From assembly GCA_008123405.1 (NCBI GenBank), contig VSSA01000001.1:62001-126000 (forward strand): a stretch of DNA of 64,000 bases, given 5' to 3'. The notes under the pieces were generated by a model. The model did not search any database. It was not told where the DNA came from and saw only the letters and a program-made list of their open reading frames with translations. How positions within the stretch are numbered: the stretch's first letter is position 1; each line of letters begins with the position of its first letter. The position numbers and the translations under genes were made by a program. Positions 1 to 8,170 of this stretch are shown here, one piece after another. The stretch comes from Nocardioides sp. BGMRC 2183 (GTDB lineage: Bacteria; Actinomycetota; Actinomycetes; Propionibacteriales; Nocardioidaceae).

Positions 1-772
1 GCTTGCTCTCGGCCGGCTTGCTCTCGGCGGGCTTGGGTGCCGGTGCGGCAGGCTTCGCCGGCTCGGGCTCGGGCTCGGGCTCGGGCTCAGGCTCAGGCGC
101 CTTCTCTTGTGCCGGCGCCTCCTCCTTGGTCGGCGCACCACTGCCGATGACGGCAAGCTCGGCGCCGACCTCGACCGTCTCGTCCTCGGCTGCCTTGATC
201 TCGAGCAGGGTGCCAGCGACCGGCGAGGGAATCTCGGTGTCGACCTTGTCGGTGGAGACCTCGAGCAGCGGCTCGTCGACCTCGACGGAGTCGCCGACCT
301 GCTTGAGCCAGCGGGTGACCGTTCCCTCGGTCACCGACTCGCCCAACGCGGGGAGCGTCACCGGAGTGCCGTCGCCGCCGGACGACCCGGACTGCTGGCT
401 GGCCTTCGCGGGCTCGGGCTCGGGCTCGGCGGCCGGCGCGGCCTCAGCGGACTCCTGCGCGGGCTCCTCCGCAGCGGGCTCCTCCTCCGCCGGCGGCTCC
501 TCTGCGGGCGCGTCGCCGCCGGAGGACGCCTCGTTCGAGTCGCCGATCACCGCGAGCACGGCACCGACCTCGACGGTGTCGTCCTCGTCAGCCTTGATCT
601 CGAGCAGGGTGCCGGCCACCGGCGAGGGGATCTCGGTGTCGACCTTGTCGGTGGAGACCTCGAGCAGCGGCTCGTCGACCTCGACGGAGTCGCCGACCTG
701 CTTGAGCCAGCGGGTGACGGTGCCTTCGGTGACGGACTCCCCGAGTGCCGGGAGGGGGACTTCGGTGGCCAT
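1..772 (-). CDS. sucB: Dihydrolipoamide acyltransferase (E2) of 2-oxoacid dehydrogenase, N-terminal part, cut by window edge
   Basis: E2 core subunit of a 2-oxoacid dehydrogenase complex, most likely 2-oxoglutarate or the combined actinobacterial pyruvate/2-oxoglutarate complex. Only the first 257 codons are present; the peripheral-subunit-binding and catalytic domains lie beyond position 1. The visible part has two lipoyl domains with the lipoyl-lysine motif [12 protein letters not shown], Lys43 and Lys176, separated by an Ala/Glu/Pro-rich hinge. A second hinge rich in Glu-Pro repeats begins near the window edge. The ATG at 770-772 starts [13 protein letters not shown], the usual E2 beginning. 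The two lipoyl domains are unusually alike at DNA level (see repeat). The E3 subunit gene lies immediately upstream in the same direction, so the two are probably co-transcribed. sucB rather than a pyruvate or branched-chain E2 is inferred from the two-lipoyl architecture. Confidence 0.9.
   Translation of the reverse strand, partial: MATEVPLPALGESVTEGTVTRWLKQVGDSVEVDEPLLEVSTDKVDTEIPSPVAGTLLEIKADEDDTVEVGAVLAVIGDSNEASSGGDAPAEEPPAEEEPAAEEPAQESAEAAPAAEPEPEPAKASQQSGSSGGDGTPVTLPALGESVTEGTVTRWLKQVGDSVEVDEPLLEVSTDKVDTEIPSPVAGTLLEIKAAEDETVEVGAELAVIGSGAPTKEEAPAQEKAPEPEPEPEPEPEPAKPAAPAPKPAESKPAESK
231..718. repeat. Intragenic tandem repeat of lipoyl-domain DNA, period 399 bp
   Basis: Positions 231-319 and 630-718 are identical over 89 bases. 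They encode the same part of lipoyl domains 2 and 1 of the E2 gene. Identity is lower outside this run, and the hinge between them differs. This points to recent duplication or gene conversion keeping the two domains alike. Confidence 0.9.
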
Positions 773-860
773 GGGTTCCTCGACTTCGCTTCTCTACTTC
801 GTGGACGGATGTTTGCCGTACAGGTGGTGCTGCTGGGTGATGCTGGTCGACCGTTGTCGG

Positions 861-2246
861 TCAACCGTGATTGTGGAGCGGCTTGCCGGCGAGTGCGAGG
901 TGCGCCTCGCCGAGAGCCTCGTTCTGGGTGGGGTGCGCATGGATGAGCGGTGCCACGTCCTCGGGGTGGGCGTCCCAGCCGTAGATCAGCTGGGCTTCGC
1001 CGATCAGCTCGCCCACCCGGTCACCGACCAGATGCACGCCGATCACCGGTCCGTCGACCAGCCGCACCAGCTTCACCAGGCCCTGGGTCTTCAGGATCTG
1101 GCTGCGCCCGTTGCCGCCGAGGTCGTAGGTGAGCGTCTGCACCGCGTCGCCGTGCCGCTCGCGTGCCGCCGCCTCGGTGAGGCCGACGGAGGCCACCTCG
1201 GGCCGCGTGTAGGTGATCCGGGGTACGGCGAGATCGTCGATCGGTGCCGGCCGCAGGCCCCCGATCTCCTCGGCGACGAAGATGCCGTGGGCGAATCCGC
1301 GGTGCGCGAGCTGGAGTCCGGGGGTGATGTCGCCGACCGCCCAGACGTTCTCGGCGCTGGTGCGCAGTCGTTCGTCCACGGTGACGAATCCGCGTTCGAT
1401 CGCGATGCCCTGTTCGTCGTACCCGAGGCCGGCCGTGCGCGGTCCGCGTCCCACCGCGACCAGGAGGACCTCGGCACGCAGCTCCTCGCCGCCTTCCAGC
1501 CTCACCGTGACTCCGGCATCCTCCGCACCTGCGCCGGTGACCGGTGTGCCGGTGCGGGCGGCGATGCCTCGCTTGCGGAATGCCCGTGCGAGCGCCGCCG
1601 ATGCGTCCTCGTCCTCGCCGGCGAGCAGCCGGGGGAGTGCCTCGACGACGGTCACCTCGGCGCCGAAGCTGCGCCAGACGCTGGCGAACTCGCAGCCGAT
1701 GACGCCGCCGCCCAGGACGATCGCCGACTTCGGGACGCGGTCCAGTCGCAGCGCGTGCTCGGAGGTCAGGATGTGCTCGCCGTCGACCTCGACACCAGGG
1801 ATCAGCCGAGGCTCGGAACCGGTGGCGAGGACCATGTGGTCGCCGGTCAGTGTGCGCTGGCCGGCGGCGGTCTCGACGGTGACCTCGCGTGGGCCGGTGA
1901 GGCGACCGCGACCTTCGACGACCTCGATGCCGCGGCTCTTGATCAGGCCGGTGAGTCCCTTGTGCAAGCGGCCGACCACCGCATCGGCGTAGGTGACCAC
2001 ACCCGGTGCGTCGATGCCCTCCAAGCTGGCGCGCACCCCGAACTGCTCGGCCTCGCGAGCCGAGTCGGCGACCTCGGCGGCATGGAGCAGTGCCTTGGTG
2101 GGGATGCACCCCACGTGCAGGCAGGTGCCGCCGAGCCGGTCGGCCTCGACGAGTTGGACCGTCAGTCCGAGCTGGGCGGCCCGGAGCGCGCAGGCATAGC
2201 CGCCGGACCCCGCACCGAGGATCAGAACGTCGACCACGTGACCCAT
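861..2246 (-). CDS. lpdA: Dihydrolipoyl dehydrogenase (E3)
   Basis: FAD-dependent disulfide oxidoreductase that reoxidises the dihydrolipoyl groups of E2 and passes electrons to NAD+. The 461-aa protein has the usual length. The FAD-binding motif GAGSGGYACA is at the N terminus, the redox-active disulfide is in GGTCLHVGCIP (CX4C) near residue 45, the NAD-binding motif GGGVIGCEFA lies mid-protein, and the catalytic His-Glu pair is in HPTQNE near the C terminus. I chose the ATG at 2244-2246 (MGHVVDVLILG) because it begins just before the first beta strand; longer in-frame starts add sequence with no family resemblance. It ends 88 bp before the E2 gene, on the same strand, so it is the first gene of an lpdA-sucB unit. 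Confidence 0.95.
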   Translation of the reverse strand: MGHVVDVLILGAGSGGYACALRAAQLGLTVQLVEADRLGGTCLHVGCIPTKALLHAAEVADSAREAEQFGVRASLEGIDAPGVVTYADAVVGRLHKGLTGLIKSRGIEVVEGRGRLTGPREVTVETAAGQRTLTGDHMVLATGSEPRLIPGVEVDGEHILTSEHALRLDRVPKSAIVLGGGVIGCEFASVWRSFGAEVTVVEALPRLLAGEDEDASAALARAFRKRGIAARTGTPVTGAGAEDAGVTVRLEGGEELRAEVLLVAVGRGPRTAGLGYDEQGIAIERGFVTVDERLRTSAENVWAVGDITPGLQLAHRGFAHGIFVAEEIGGLRPAPIDDLAVPRITYTRPEVASVGLTEAAARERHGDAVQTLTYDLGGNGRSQILKTQGLVKLVRLVDGPVIGVHLVGDRVGELIGEAQLIYGWDAHPEDVAPLIHAHPTQNEALGEAHLALAGKPLHNHG

Positions 2247-2364
2247 CCTTGCACCCTCGCCCGCACCGCGGGCAACGACCCGTCCCGCGTGCCGAAGTGA
2301 CTCATCGGTAGCCCGTTGGGCGATCTGGCGGCGGTGATGCGCGGCTGTCGGGCACACTGGGACC

Positions 2365-2736
2365 ATGGGTTTGTTCGACCGGTTCCGACGCGGGCCACGG
2401 ATGAGTGGTCCGGTGCGTGATGCCGCACGGACCGGTTCGACCCGAGTACGGGGAGCCGACCGGGCCGATGAGGAGCATCTGCACAACTGGCTCGTGGCGC
2501 GCCGCGGGGTGGAGGGGTTCGTGGAGCCGCGCACCGCGGTCAGCGAGGTCACCCTGCTGCTGGTTGCACACGACGGTGAGTGGACCCGACGGCGGGTGCC
2601 CGGTGCGCAGTGGGCGCACCAGTTCTGCAACCGCCACCAGATCCCGTCTTACGACGCCGCAGTCGTCGGCGTGCCGCAGCGGATGCGGGACTACAACTCC
2701 CGGCAGAAGGCGCTCAGGAAGCAGCAGGGGTTGTAG
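2365..2736 (+). CDS. Conserved hypothetical actinobacterial protein
   Basis: A 123-aa soluble, basic protein with no signal peptide or membrane segment. The middle (about residues 35-110) has a regular alpha/beta composition, and the C terminus is basic (RQKALRKQQGL). I recognise it only as the kind of small conserved protein found beside leucyl aminopeptidase in Nocardioides-like genomes and give no function. The ATG is preceded by CACACT and a 6-base gap, a weak leaderless -10 arrangement. Its 3' end overlaps the end of pepA, on the other strand, by 23 bp. Confidence 0.7.
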   Translation: MGLFDRFRRGPRMSGPVRDAARTGSTRVRGADRADEEHLHNWLVARRGVEGFVEPRTAVSEVTLLLVAHDGEWTRRRVPGAQWAHQFCNRHQIPSYDAAVVGVPQRMRDYNSRQKALRKQQGL

Positions 2737-4267
2737 CCCCTGCGTCCCCCGACACCGACTCCGGTACGACGCCCGCCGACCGCGCCCGCAGGAACTCCAC
2801 CAGCGTGGTCACGCCATAACCGGTCGCGCCGGCGGTGAGGTGTCCGGCCGCGCCACCCTTGTTGAACGTCGGGCCGGCGATGTCGAGATGGGCCCACGGC
2901 AGACCTGCCGTGAACTCCCGCAGGAACGCGGCCGCGAAGAGCCCGCCGCCCCAGCGGATCCAGTCGTGCTGGGAGAGGTCGGCGATGGTGCTGGAGTGGA
3001 TCCGGGTCTCCATGAACTCCGGGATCGGCATCGGCCAGGCGTCCTCGCCTGCTGCCTCGCCGGCTGCCAGCACCTCGGCCACGGTCGCGTCGTCGCCGAG
3101 GACGCCGGCCAGCTTCTCGCCCAGCGCGAGGACCATGTGGCCGGTCAGCGTGGCGATGTCGACCACCACGTCGGGTTCGGCCTCGGCGGCACGCACCAGA
3201 CAGTCCGCCAGCACCAACCTGCCCTCGGCGTCGGTGTTGGCGATCTCCACCGTGGTGCCGCCGTAGATCGTGACCACGTCGCCGGGACGGTAGGACGAGC
3301 CACTCACCATGTTCTCGGCCAGCCCGACGAAGGCGGAGACCTGGACCGGCAGCCCGAGTCGCGCCGCGGTCAGGACCGCCTGGACCACACCGGCGGCGCC
3401 GGCCATGTCCTCCTTCATCGAGGTCATGCTGGTGGCGGGCTTGATGCTCAGACCGCCGGAGTCGTAGGTGATGCCCTTGCCGACGAGCGCGACGTGGCCG
3501 TTCGCGTCCGCCGGTCGGTAGCGGAGCTCGACGATCCGCGGGGGAGCGGCCGACCCGCCGCCGACCGCGAGGGTGCCCCCGCAGCCGAGCGCGGCCAGCT
3601 CCTCCTCGTCGAGGACCGAGACCTCGACCTTCGCCGCTCCCTTGCCGAGTGCCTTGTTGACCGCCTTCGCCGCTGCTGTGATCTCCTCCGCGAAGGTCGG
3701 CGGGGTCAGGTGTGCCGGTGGCGTGTTGACCCAGTCCCGCACCCCGATCACGGCGTCCGCGATGACCTGCGCCTCCTCGACAGCGGCGACGACCTCTTTG
3801 CGTCGTGCCGCGGGCGAGAGGAGCACCAGCTCGGCCGGGGCCGCGCTCTCGGCGGGGGCGGAGCGGAACGAGGTGAAGGTGTAGCCACCGAGTCGATAGC
3901 CCTCGATCGCGGCGGCCGCAAGCTCGGGAGTGTCAGCGGGCAGCGCGAGGGCGACCGACGCCGCGTTCGTGACCGCCCGGGCGGCGGCGCCGGCGGCGCG
4001 TCGTACCGCAGCGGGGGTGGGGTCGGCGCCCAGGCCGACCAGGACCAGCAGGGGCGAGCCGATCACGTCCTTGCTGGGCACCTTGGCGATCTCACCGGGC
4101 TTGCCGGTCACCTCCAGCGTCGAGAGCAACCCTCGCAGCTTGCGGCCGTAGGCGGCTGCGACGTCCTCGGCCCCCGGCGCGAGCGCCGGGCCGGGAACCA
4201 CCCCGACGACGACCGCCTCGGCACGGGTCTTGGCGGGACTGGCACTGCGAAGGGCATACGTCGTCAC
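2714..4267 (-). CDS. pepA: Leucyl aminopeptidase (M17 cytosol aminopeptidase)
   Basis: Dimetal exopeptidase removing N-terminal residues in cytosolic peptide turnover. The 517-aa protein has the M17 signature NTDAEGRL and the metal/catalytic segment GKGITYDSGGLSIKP with MKEDMAGAA after it, all in the C-terminal half; the N-terminal third is the less conserved M17 N-domain. I chose the GTG at 4265-4267 (VTTYALRSAS) because TATCCT ends exactly 6 bases before it, matching the leaderless start pattern of this genome. Upstream in-frame ATGs would overlap the divergent gcvT region. Divergent from gcvT and tail-to-tail with the 123-aa hypothetical gene. Confidence 0.95.
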   Translation of the reverse strand: MTTYALRSASPAKTRAEAVVVGVVPGPALAPGAEDVAAAYGRKLRGLLSTLEVTGKPGEIAKVPSKDVIGSPLLVLVGLGADPTPAAVRRAAGAAARAVTNAASVALALPADTPELAAAAIEGYRLGGYTFTSFRSAPAESAAPAELVLLSPAARRKEVVAAVEEAQVIADAVIGVRDWVNTPPAHLTPPTFAEEITAAAKAVNKALGKGAAKVEVSVLDEEELAALGCGGTLAVGGGSAAPPRIVELRYRPADANGHVALVGKGITYDSGGLSIKPATSMTSMKEDMAGAAGVVQAVLTAARLGLPVQVSAFVGLAENMVSGSSYRPGDVVTIYGGTTVEIANTDAEGRLVLADCLVRAAEAEPDVVVDIATLTGHMVLALGEKLAGVLGDDATVAEVLAAGEAAGEDAWPMPIPEFMETRIHSSTIADLSQHDWIRWGGGLFAAAFLREFTAGLPWAHLDIAGPTFNKGGAAGHLTAGATGYGVTTLVEFLRARSAGVVPESVSGDAGATTPAAS

Positions 4268-4273
4268 CGCGGC

Positions 4274-4279
4274 AGGATA
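4274..4279 (-). promoter_or_regulatory. -10 element of leaderless pepA
   Basis: On the minus strand TATCCT, then 6 bases, then the GTG start of pepA. Transcription would begin at or next to the start codon, so no Shine-Dalgarno is expected and none is seen. Confidence 0.65.
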
Positions 4280-4328
4280 TCCGTCATTCGGAGCGCACCG
4301 GGCCAGGAGACTGGTCGGACCCATGGCA

Positions 4329-4334
4329 TAGATT
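4329..4334 (+). promoter_or_regulatory. -10 element of leaderless gcvT
   Basis: TAGATT followed by 6 bases and the ATG of gcvT at 4341. No ribosome binding site precedes the ATG. Confidence 0.65.
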
Positions 4335-4340
4335 CGCGGT

Positions 4341-5438
4341 ATGGACCTGCGTCGCTCCCCGCTGCACGACCGACACGAGGCGCTGGGCGCCAAGTTCGCC
4401 GAGTTCGGCGGTTGGTCGATGCCGCTGGAGTATGCCGGCGTGGTCGCCGAGCACACCGCGGTGAGGACCGGGGTCGGCATCTTCGACGTCTCCCACCTCG
4501 GCAAGATCGCGATCCGCGGGACGGGCGCCGCGGACTTCGTCAACGCCACGCTGAGCAACGATCTCGGCCGCATCGGGCCGGGCAGGGCACAATACACGCT
4601 CTGCCTGGACGAGGAGACCGGCGGCATCGTCGACGACATCTTCAGCTACTACCGCAGCGACGACGACGTGCTCCTGGTCCCGAACGCGGCGAACAATGCC
4701 GAGGTCTTCGCGAGGCTGGCAGCGGCTGCGCCGGACGGGGTGGAGGTGTCCGACGAGCACGCCGACCACGCGGTGATCGCGGTCCAGGGTGCCGGCAGCG
4801 ACACGGTGCTGAGCGGCGCCGGCCTTCCGGTCGGCCACGACTACCTGACCTTCGTCGACGCCGACGTGGACGGCGAACGGGTGATCGTGTGTCGGACCGG
4901 CTACACAGGTGAGCGCGGCTACGAGCTGATCGTGCCGAGCGCAGCGGCCGGCGCGGTCTGGGACGCAGTCATGGCGGCCGGGGCGGACCAGGCGATCACC
5001 CCGTGCGGCCTCGGCGCCCGCGACACCCTGCGCACCGAGATGGGCTACCCGCTGCACGGCCAGGACATCGGCGTCGCGGTCACGCCCAACGAGGCCCGTC
5101 TCGGTTGGGCGGTCGGTTGGAAGAAGCCAGCGTTCTGGGGGCGCGACGTGGTGGTCGCCGAACGCGAGCGGGGCCCTCGGCGCAAGCTCGTCGGGCTGGT
5201 CTCCACCGGTCGGGCGATCCCCAGGCCGCACATGTCGGTCAGCCTGACTCCGGACGTGCTGCTCGGCGAGGTCACCTCCGGCACCTTCTCGCCGACGCTG
5301 AAGAAGGGGATCGCGCTGGCGCTGGTCGCCACCACCGTGCCCGACGAGGCGGAGGTCTCTGTCGACGTGCGGGGGCGCCGCGAGGTCTTCGCGATCACCA
5401 AGCCACCATTCGTCGACACCTCCGTGAGGGACTCATGA
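4341..5438 (+). CDS. gcvT: Aminomethyltransferase, glycine cleavage T protein
   Basis: T protein of the glycine cleavage system. It transfers the aminomethyl carbon of the H-protein to tetrahydrofolate, giving 5,10-methylene-THF and ammonia. The 365-aa length is normal. Recognisable segments are the N-terminal LHDRHEALGAKFAEFGGW, the early Asp/Ser loop GIFDVSHLGK, and the C-terminal barrel with FSPTLKKGIALA. No other gcv genes are in the window, so P and H proteins must be elsewhere. The start is leaderless (TAGATT-N6-ATG), and the stop overlaps the next ATG by 4 bases. Methylene-THF made here also feeds ThyA and exchanges with GlyA, both encoded in this window. Confidence 0.95.
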   Translation: MDLRRSPLHDRHEALGAKFAEFGGWSMPLEYAGVVAEHTAVRTGVGIFDVSHLGKIAIRGTGAADFVNATLSNDLGRIGPGRAQYTLCLDEETGGIVDDIFSYYRSDDDVLLVPNAANNAEVFARLAAAAPDGVEVSDEHADHAVIAVQGAGSDTVLSGAGLPVGHDYLTFVDADVDGERVIVCRTGYTGERGYELIVPSAAAGAVWDAVMAAGADQAITPCGLGARDTLRTEMGYPLHGQDIGVAVTPNEARLGWAVGWKKPAFWGRDVVVAERERGPRRKLVGLVSTGRAIPRPHMSVSLTPDVLLGEVTSGTFSPTLKKGIALALVATTVPDEAEVSVDVRGRREVFAITKPPFVDTSVRDS

Positions 5439-5704
5439 ACCTGCCCGAGCAGCCCGCCACCTTCCGCGCCCCCGCGGCTGAGCACCGACCCTGGCAGTGG
5501 CGATTCGAGGACGACGCCGGCAACGAGGTCGAGCTCGACGCCGAGCTCGCCGCCAGCCACGGCGACCAGCGCTTCCCGACCCAGGCCGACGCAGAGTCGT
5601 GGATCGGGGAGACCTGGAGCGAGTTGGCCGAGGGCGGCGTGGCCGCAGTGACCCTGCTCGAGGCCGACCGCGAGGTATACGGCCCGATGTCCCTCAGCGC
5701 GTGA
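5435..5704 (+). CDS. Conserved small protein co-translated with gcvT
   Basis: An 89-aa acidic soluble protein, not recognised beyond being a conserved actinobacterial small protein. It has a Trp-rich beginning (PWQWRFEDDAGNEVELD) and a middle segment SWIGETWSELAEGGV. No catalytic motif, signal peptide or membrane segment is visible. Its ATG overlaps the gcvT stop (ATGA at 5435-5438), so translation is coupled to gcvT. That implies co-expression but not a known role. Confidence 0.75.
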   Translation: MNLPEQPATFRAPAAEHRPWQWRFEDDAGNEVELDAELAASHGDQRFPTQADAESWIGETWSELAEGGVAAVTLLEADREVYGPMSLSA

Positions 5705-5834
5705 CGCCGCACGCGTGGCACGCACCTCGCTGCGTTGTCGTCGGTCGACGGCCCGCTTCGCTTGACGGCCGCGTCCCTCCTCCGCCTTGCGATGCACGCA
5801 CCACACGCACGGCGGCATCGCGCTGGGTGACGTC

Positions 5835-6668
5835 ATGAGCACGCGCGACTTCCGGCAAGTCGACGTCTTCTCCACCGAGCCGCTGCGCGGGAACCCAGTC
5901 GCCGTCGTGCACGACGCGGACGGCCTGGGCGAGGACCAGATGGCCGCGTTCGCCCGCTGGACCAATCTGTCCGAGACGACCTTCCTGCTCAGCCCCACCG
6001 ATCCGGCCGCCGACTACCGGCTGCGGATCTTCACGCCGGGCGGCGAGCTGCCGTTCGCCGGACACCCCACGCTCGGCTCGTCGCACGCCTGGCTCGCCGC
6101 GGGCGGTACGACGAAGGCCGACGCACCCGTCCAGGAATGCGGCGCCGGGCTGGTGCAGCTACGCCGGACCGACGGCGGACTCGCGTTCGCCGCGCCGCCG
6201 CTGATCCGCTCCGGTCCGCTCGAGCCGTCGGTGCTCAGCGCGCTGACCGATGCGTTGGGCCTGCGGCCCGAGGAGGTCCTCGACGCTGCATGGGTGGACA
6301 ACGGTCCCGGCTGGGCCGGGATCCGGGTGGGCTCGGCCGCGCAGGTGCTGGCCCTGCGTCCCGACCACGCTGCGATGCCGGTGAAGGTGGGTGTGGTCGG
6401 ACCCCACCCCGAGGGCAGTGAGTGCGCGATCGAGGTGCGGGCGTTCTGCGAGCCCGCGCTGAGCATCGCCGAGGACCCGGTCACCGGGTCGCTCAATGCC
6501 TCGATCGCGCAGTGGCTGGCCGGGCACGTGCTGCCGGCGTCGTACATCGCCGCGCAGGGGACGGTGCTGGGTCGACGCGGCCGGGTGCAGGTGGAGACCG
6601 ACGACGACGGTGTGATCTGGGTCGGCGGCGCCACCCGGACCTCGATCACCGGGACGGTCGACCTGTGA
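5835..6668 (+). CDS. PhzF family isomerase/epimerase-like protein
   Basis: 277-aa member of the PhzF/diaminopimelate-epimerase fold family of cytosolic isomerases. The N terminus (RQVDVFSTEPLRGNPVAVV) and the NLSETTFLL segment, whose Glu corresponds to the catalytic acid of PhzF, are clear. So are the GGELPFAGHPTLGSSH loop and the C-terminal EDPVTGS turn. The ATG at 5835 is the first codon that gives the family N terminus. The substrate is unknown; there is no phenazine cluster here, so this is one of the common orphan members. It is followed after 42 bp by thyA, which has its own promoter. Confidence 0.9.
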   Translation: MSTRDFRQVDVFSTEPLRGNPVAVVHDADGLGEDQMAAFARWTNLSETTFLLSPTDPAADYRLRIFTPGGELPFAGHPTLGSSHAWLAAGGTTKADAPVQECGAGLVQLRRTDGGLAFAAPPLIRSGPLEPSVLSALTDALGLRPEEVLDAAWVDNGPGWAGIRVGSAAQVLALRPDHAAMPVKVGVVGPHPEGSECAIEVRAFCEPALSIAEDPVTGSLNASIAQWLAGHVLPASYIAAQGTVLGRRGRVQVETDDDGVIWVGGATRTSITGTVDL

Positions 6669-6697
6669 GCCTCGCACCCCGACCGTTCTCGTCCGAC

Positions 6698-6703
6698 TAA
6701 ACT
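6698..6703 (+). promoter_or_regulatory. -10 element of leaderless thyA
   Basis: TAAACT followed by 7 bases and the GTG start at 6711. This supports the GTG choice and a leaderless thyA-dfrA transcript. Confidence 0.65.
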
Positions 6704-6710
6704 GAGAAGC

Positions 6711-7520
6711 GTGCAGGCCTACCTCGATCTCGTCCAGCGGCTCCTCGACGAGGGCGTCGAGAAGAGCGATCGCACCGGCACCGGCACGCTGAGCGTGTTC
6801 GGCCACCAGATGCGGTTCGACCTGACCCAGGGGTTCCCGCTCGTGACCACGAAGAAGGTGCACACCCGGTCGGTCTTCGGAGAGCTGCTCTGGTTCCTGC
6901 GCGGCGACACGAACGTCCGCTGGCTGCAGGAGCGCGGCATCTCCATCTGGGACGAATGGGCGGACGAGAACGGTGACCTCGGGCCGGTCTACGGCGCTCA
7001 GTGGCGCTCCTGGCCGACGCCCGAGGGCCGGCACATCGACCAGCTCGCGCAGGTGATCGGGCAGCTCAGGGACAACCCGGACAGCCGCCGGCACATCGTC
7101 TCTGCGTGGAACCCGAGCCAGGTGGACGAGATGGCGCTGCCGCCGTGCCACAGCCTCTTCCAGTTCTACGTCGCGCCGACCGAGGGCGGTCGGGGGCGAC
7201 TCAGCTGCCAGCTCTACCAGCGCTCCGCTGATGTCTTTCTCGGTGTCCCGTTCAACATCGCCTCCTACGCCTTGCTGACCCACATGGTCGCCCAGGTCGC
7301 CGGTCTCGAGGTCGGTGACTTCGTGCACACCCTCGGCGACGCGCACCTCTACACCAACCACCTGGACCAGGCGCGACTGCAGCTCACCCGGGAGCCACGC
7401 CCGCTGCCGCGGCTGGTGCTCAACCCGGAGATCGCCGAGATCGACGCGTTCGAGCTCGAGGACATCGCGGTGGAGGGCTACGACCCGCACCCGGTGATCA
7501 AGGCGCCGATCGCTGTATGA
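6711..7520 (+). CDS. thyA: Thymidylate synthase (ThyA)
   Basis: Converts dUMP and 5,10-methylene-THF to dTMP and dihydrofolate. The 269-aa protein has the family's near-invariant features: [11 protein letters not shown] at the N terminus, the catalytic Cys in [12 protein letters not shown], the folate/dUMP-binding stretch [17 protein letters not shown], and the H-LYTNH motif. The start is GTG and leaderless. The stop overlaps the dfrA start (ATGA, 7517-7520), so dihydrofolate made by ThyA is recycled by the next gene product. It is the classical ThyA, not the flavin-dependent ThyX. Confidence 0.97.
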   Translation: MQAYLDLVQRLLDEGVEKSDRTGTGTLSVFGHQMRFDLTQGFPLVTTKKVHTRSVFGELLWFLRGDTNVRWLQERGISIWDEWADENGDLGPVYGAQWRSWPTPEGRHIDQLAQVIGQLRDNPDSRRHIVSAWNPSQVDEMALPPCHSLFQFYVAPTEGGRGRLSCQLYQRSADVFLGVPFNIASYALLTHMVAQVAGLEVGDFVHTLGDAHLYTNHLDQARLQLTREPRPLPRLVLNPEIAEIDAFELEDIAVEGYDPHPVIKAPIAV

Positions 7521-8038
7521 CCACTCCCACCGGACGGCGGGTCACCTTGGTGGCCGCCGTCGCCGAGAACGGTGTCATCGGCTCCGACGCCGACATCCCG
7601 TGGAAGATCTCCGAGGACTTCGCGCACTTCAAGGCCACCACCCTGGGGCACGTCCTGGTGATGGGCCGGACCACTCACGAGGGCATCGGGCGACCGTTGC
7701 CGGGCCGCACCACGATCGTGCTCACCCGGGATCCCGAATGGACCGCCGACGGTGTGCGGATCGCGCACTCGATCACCGAGGCGCTCGACCTCGCCGACGA
7801 GCTCCTGCGGGACCAGCCCGCCGACCGGCAGGTGATGATCGGCGGTGGCGCGCACGTGTACGCCGCCGCGATGCCGTACGCCGACGAGCAGATCCTCTCC
7901 GAGATCCCGCTCGCCCCCGCGGGCGACACCCACTACCCCGAATTCAGCGAGAAGCGCTGGCGCGAGGTGCGCCGCGAGGACCGCGGGAAGTTCGCCGTGG
8001 TGTGGTGGGAGCGGGTCTTCGCCTGCGGCGCCGCCTGA
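7517..8038 (+). CDS. dfrA: Dihydrofolate reductase
   Basis: NADPH-dependent reduction of dihydrofolate to tetrahydrofolate. At 173 aa it is a typical chromosomal type-I DHFR. It shows [18 protein letters not shown] (substrate site), the acidic residue of the active site in the helix [18 protein letters not shown] (cofactor loop) and [12 protein letters not shown] near residue 115. Translationally coupled to thyA by a 4-base overlap. A repeat-containing gap follows, so it is the last gene of the unit. Confidence 0.96.
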   Translation: MTTPTGRRVTLVAAVAENGVIGSDADIPWKISEDFAHFKATTLGHVLVMGRTTHEGIGRPLPGRTTIVLTRDPEWTADGVRIAHSITEALDLADELLRDQPADRQVMIGGGAHVYAAAMPYADEQILSEIPLAPAGDTHYPEFSEKRWREVRREDRGKFAVVWWERVFACGAA

Positions 8039-8057
8039 TCGCCTTACCACTGTCGAC

Positions 8058-8106
8058 CCCGACGTTTCTGTCGTTCCCGCTCGTCGTGAACCACCGAAAC
8101 GTCGGG
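8058..8106. repeat. 49-bp imperfect palindromic repeat, copy 1
   Basis: Begins CCCGACGTTTC and ends GAAACGTCGGG, a perfect 11-bp inverted repeat enclosing a 27-base centre that itself contains GTTC/GAAC arms. A second copy in the same orientation, differing at a single base, lies at 9238-9286, so the pair brackets the DUF559 gene. Not explained by any gene here. It could also form a transcription-terminating hairpin after dfrA. Confidence 0.85.
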
Positions 8107-8170
8107 ATGGACGACCGTCACGCCGTGGACCTGTGGATGACTGCTACTGACGTCGTCGGCCGCGCGCACG

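Noticed and set aside
59-100. Hexanucleotide GGCTCG tandem array
   Set aside because: It encodes the Glu-Pro repeats of the E2 hinge in frame; a coding microsatellite, not an independent element.
3-2300. Long plus-strand ORF (765 codons) across the E2/E3 genes
   Set aside because: It is the antisense frame of sucB and lpdA, made open by the GC bias; low-complexity Ser/Ala/Gly composition and no family motif.
5705-5834. Possible repeat-like DNA between the 89-aa gene and phzF
   Set aside because: It looks like non-coding, low-conservation sequence with a GACGGCC direct repeat; no second copy in the window, so I claim nothing.
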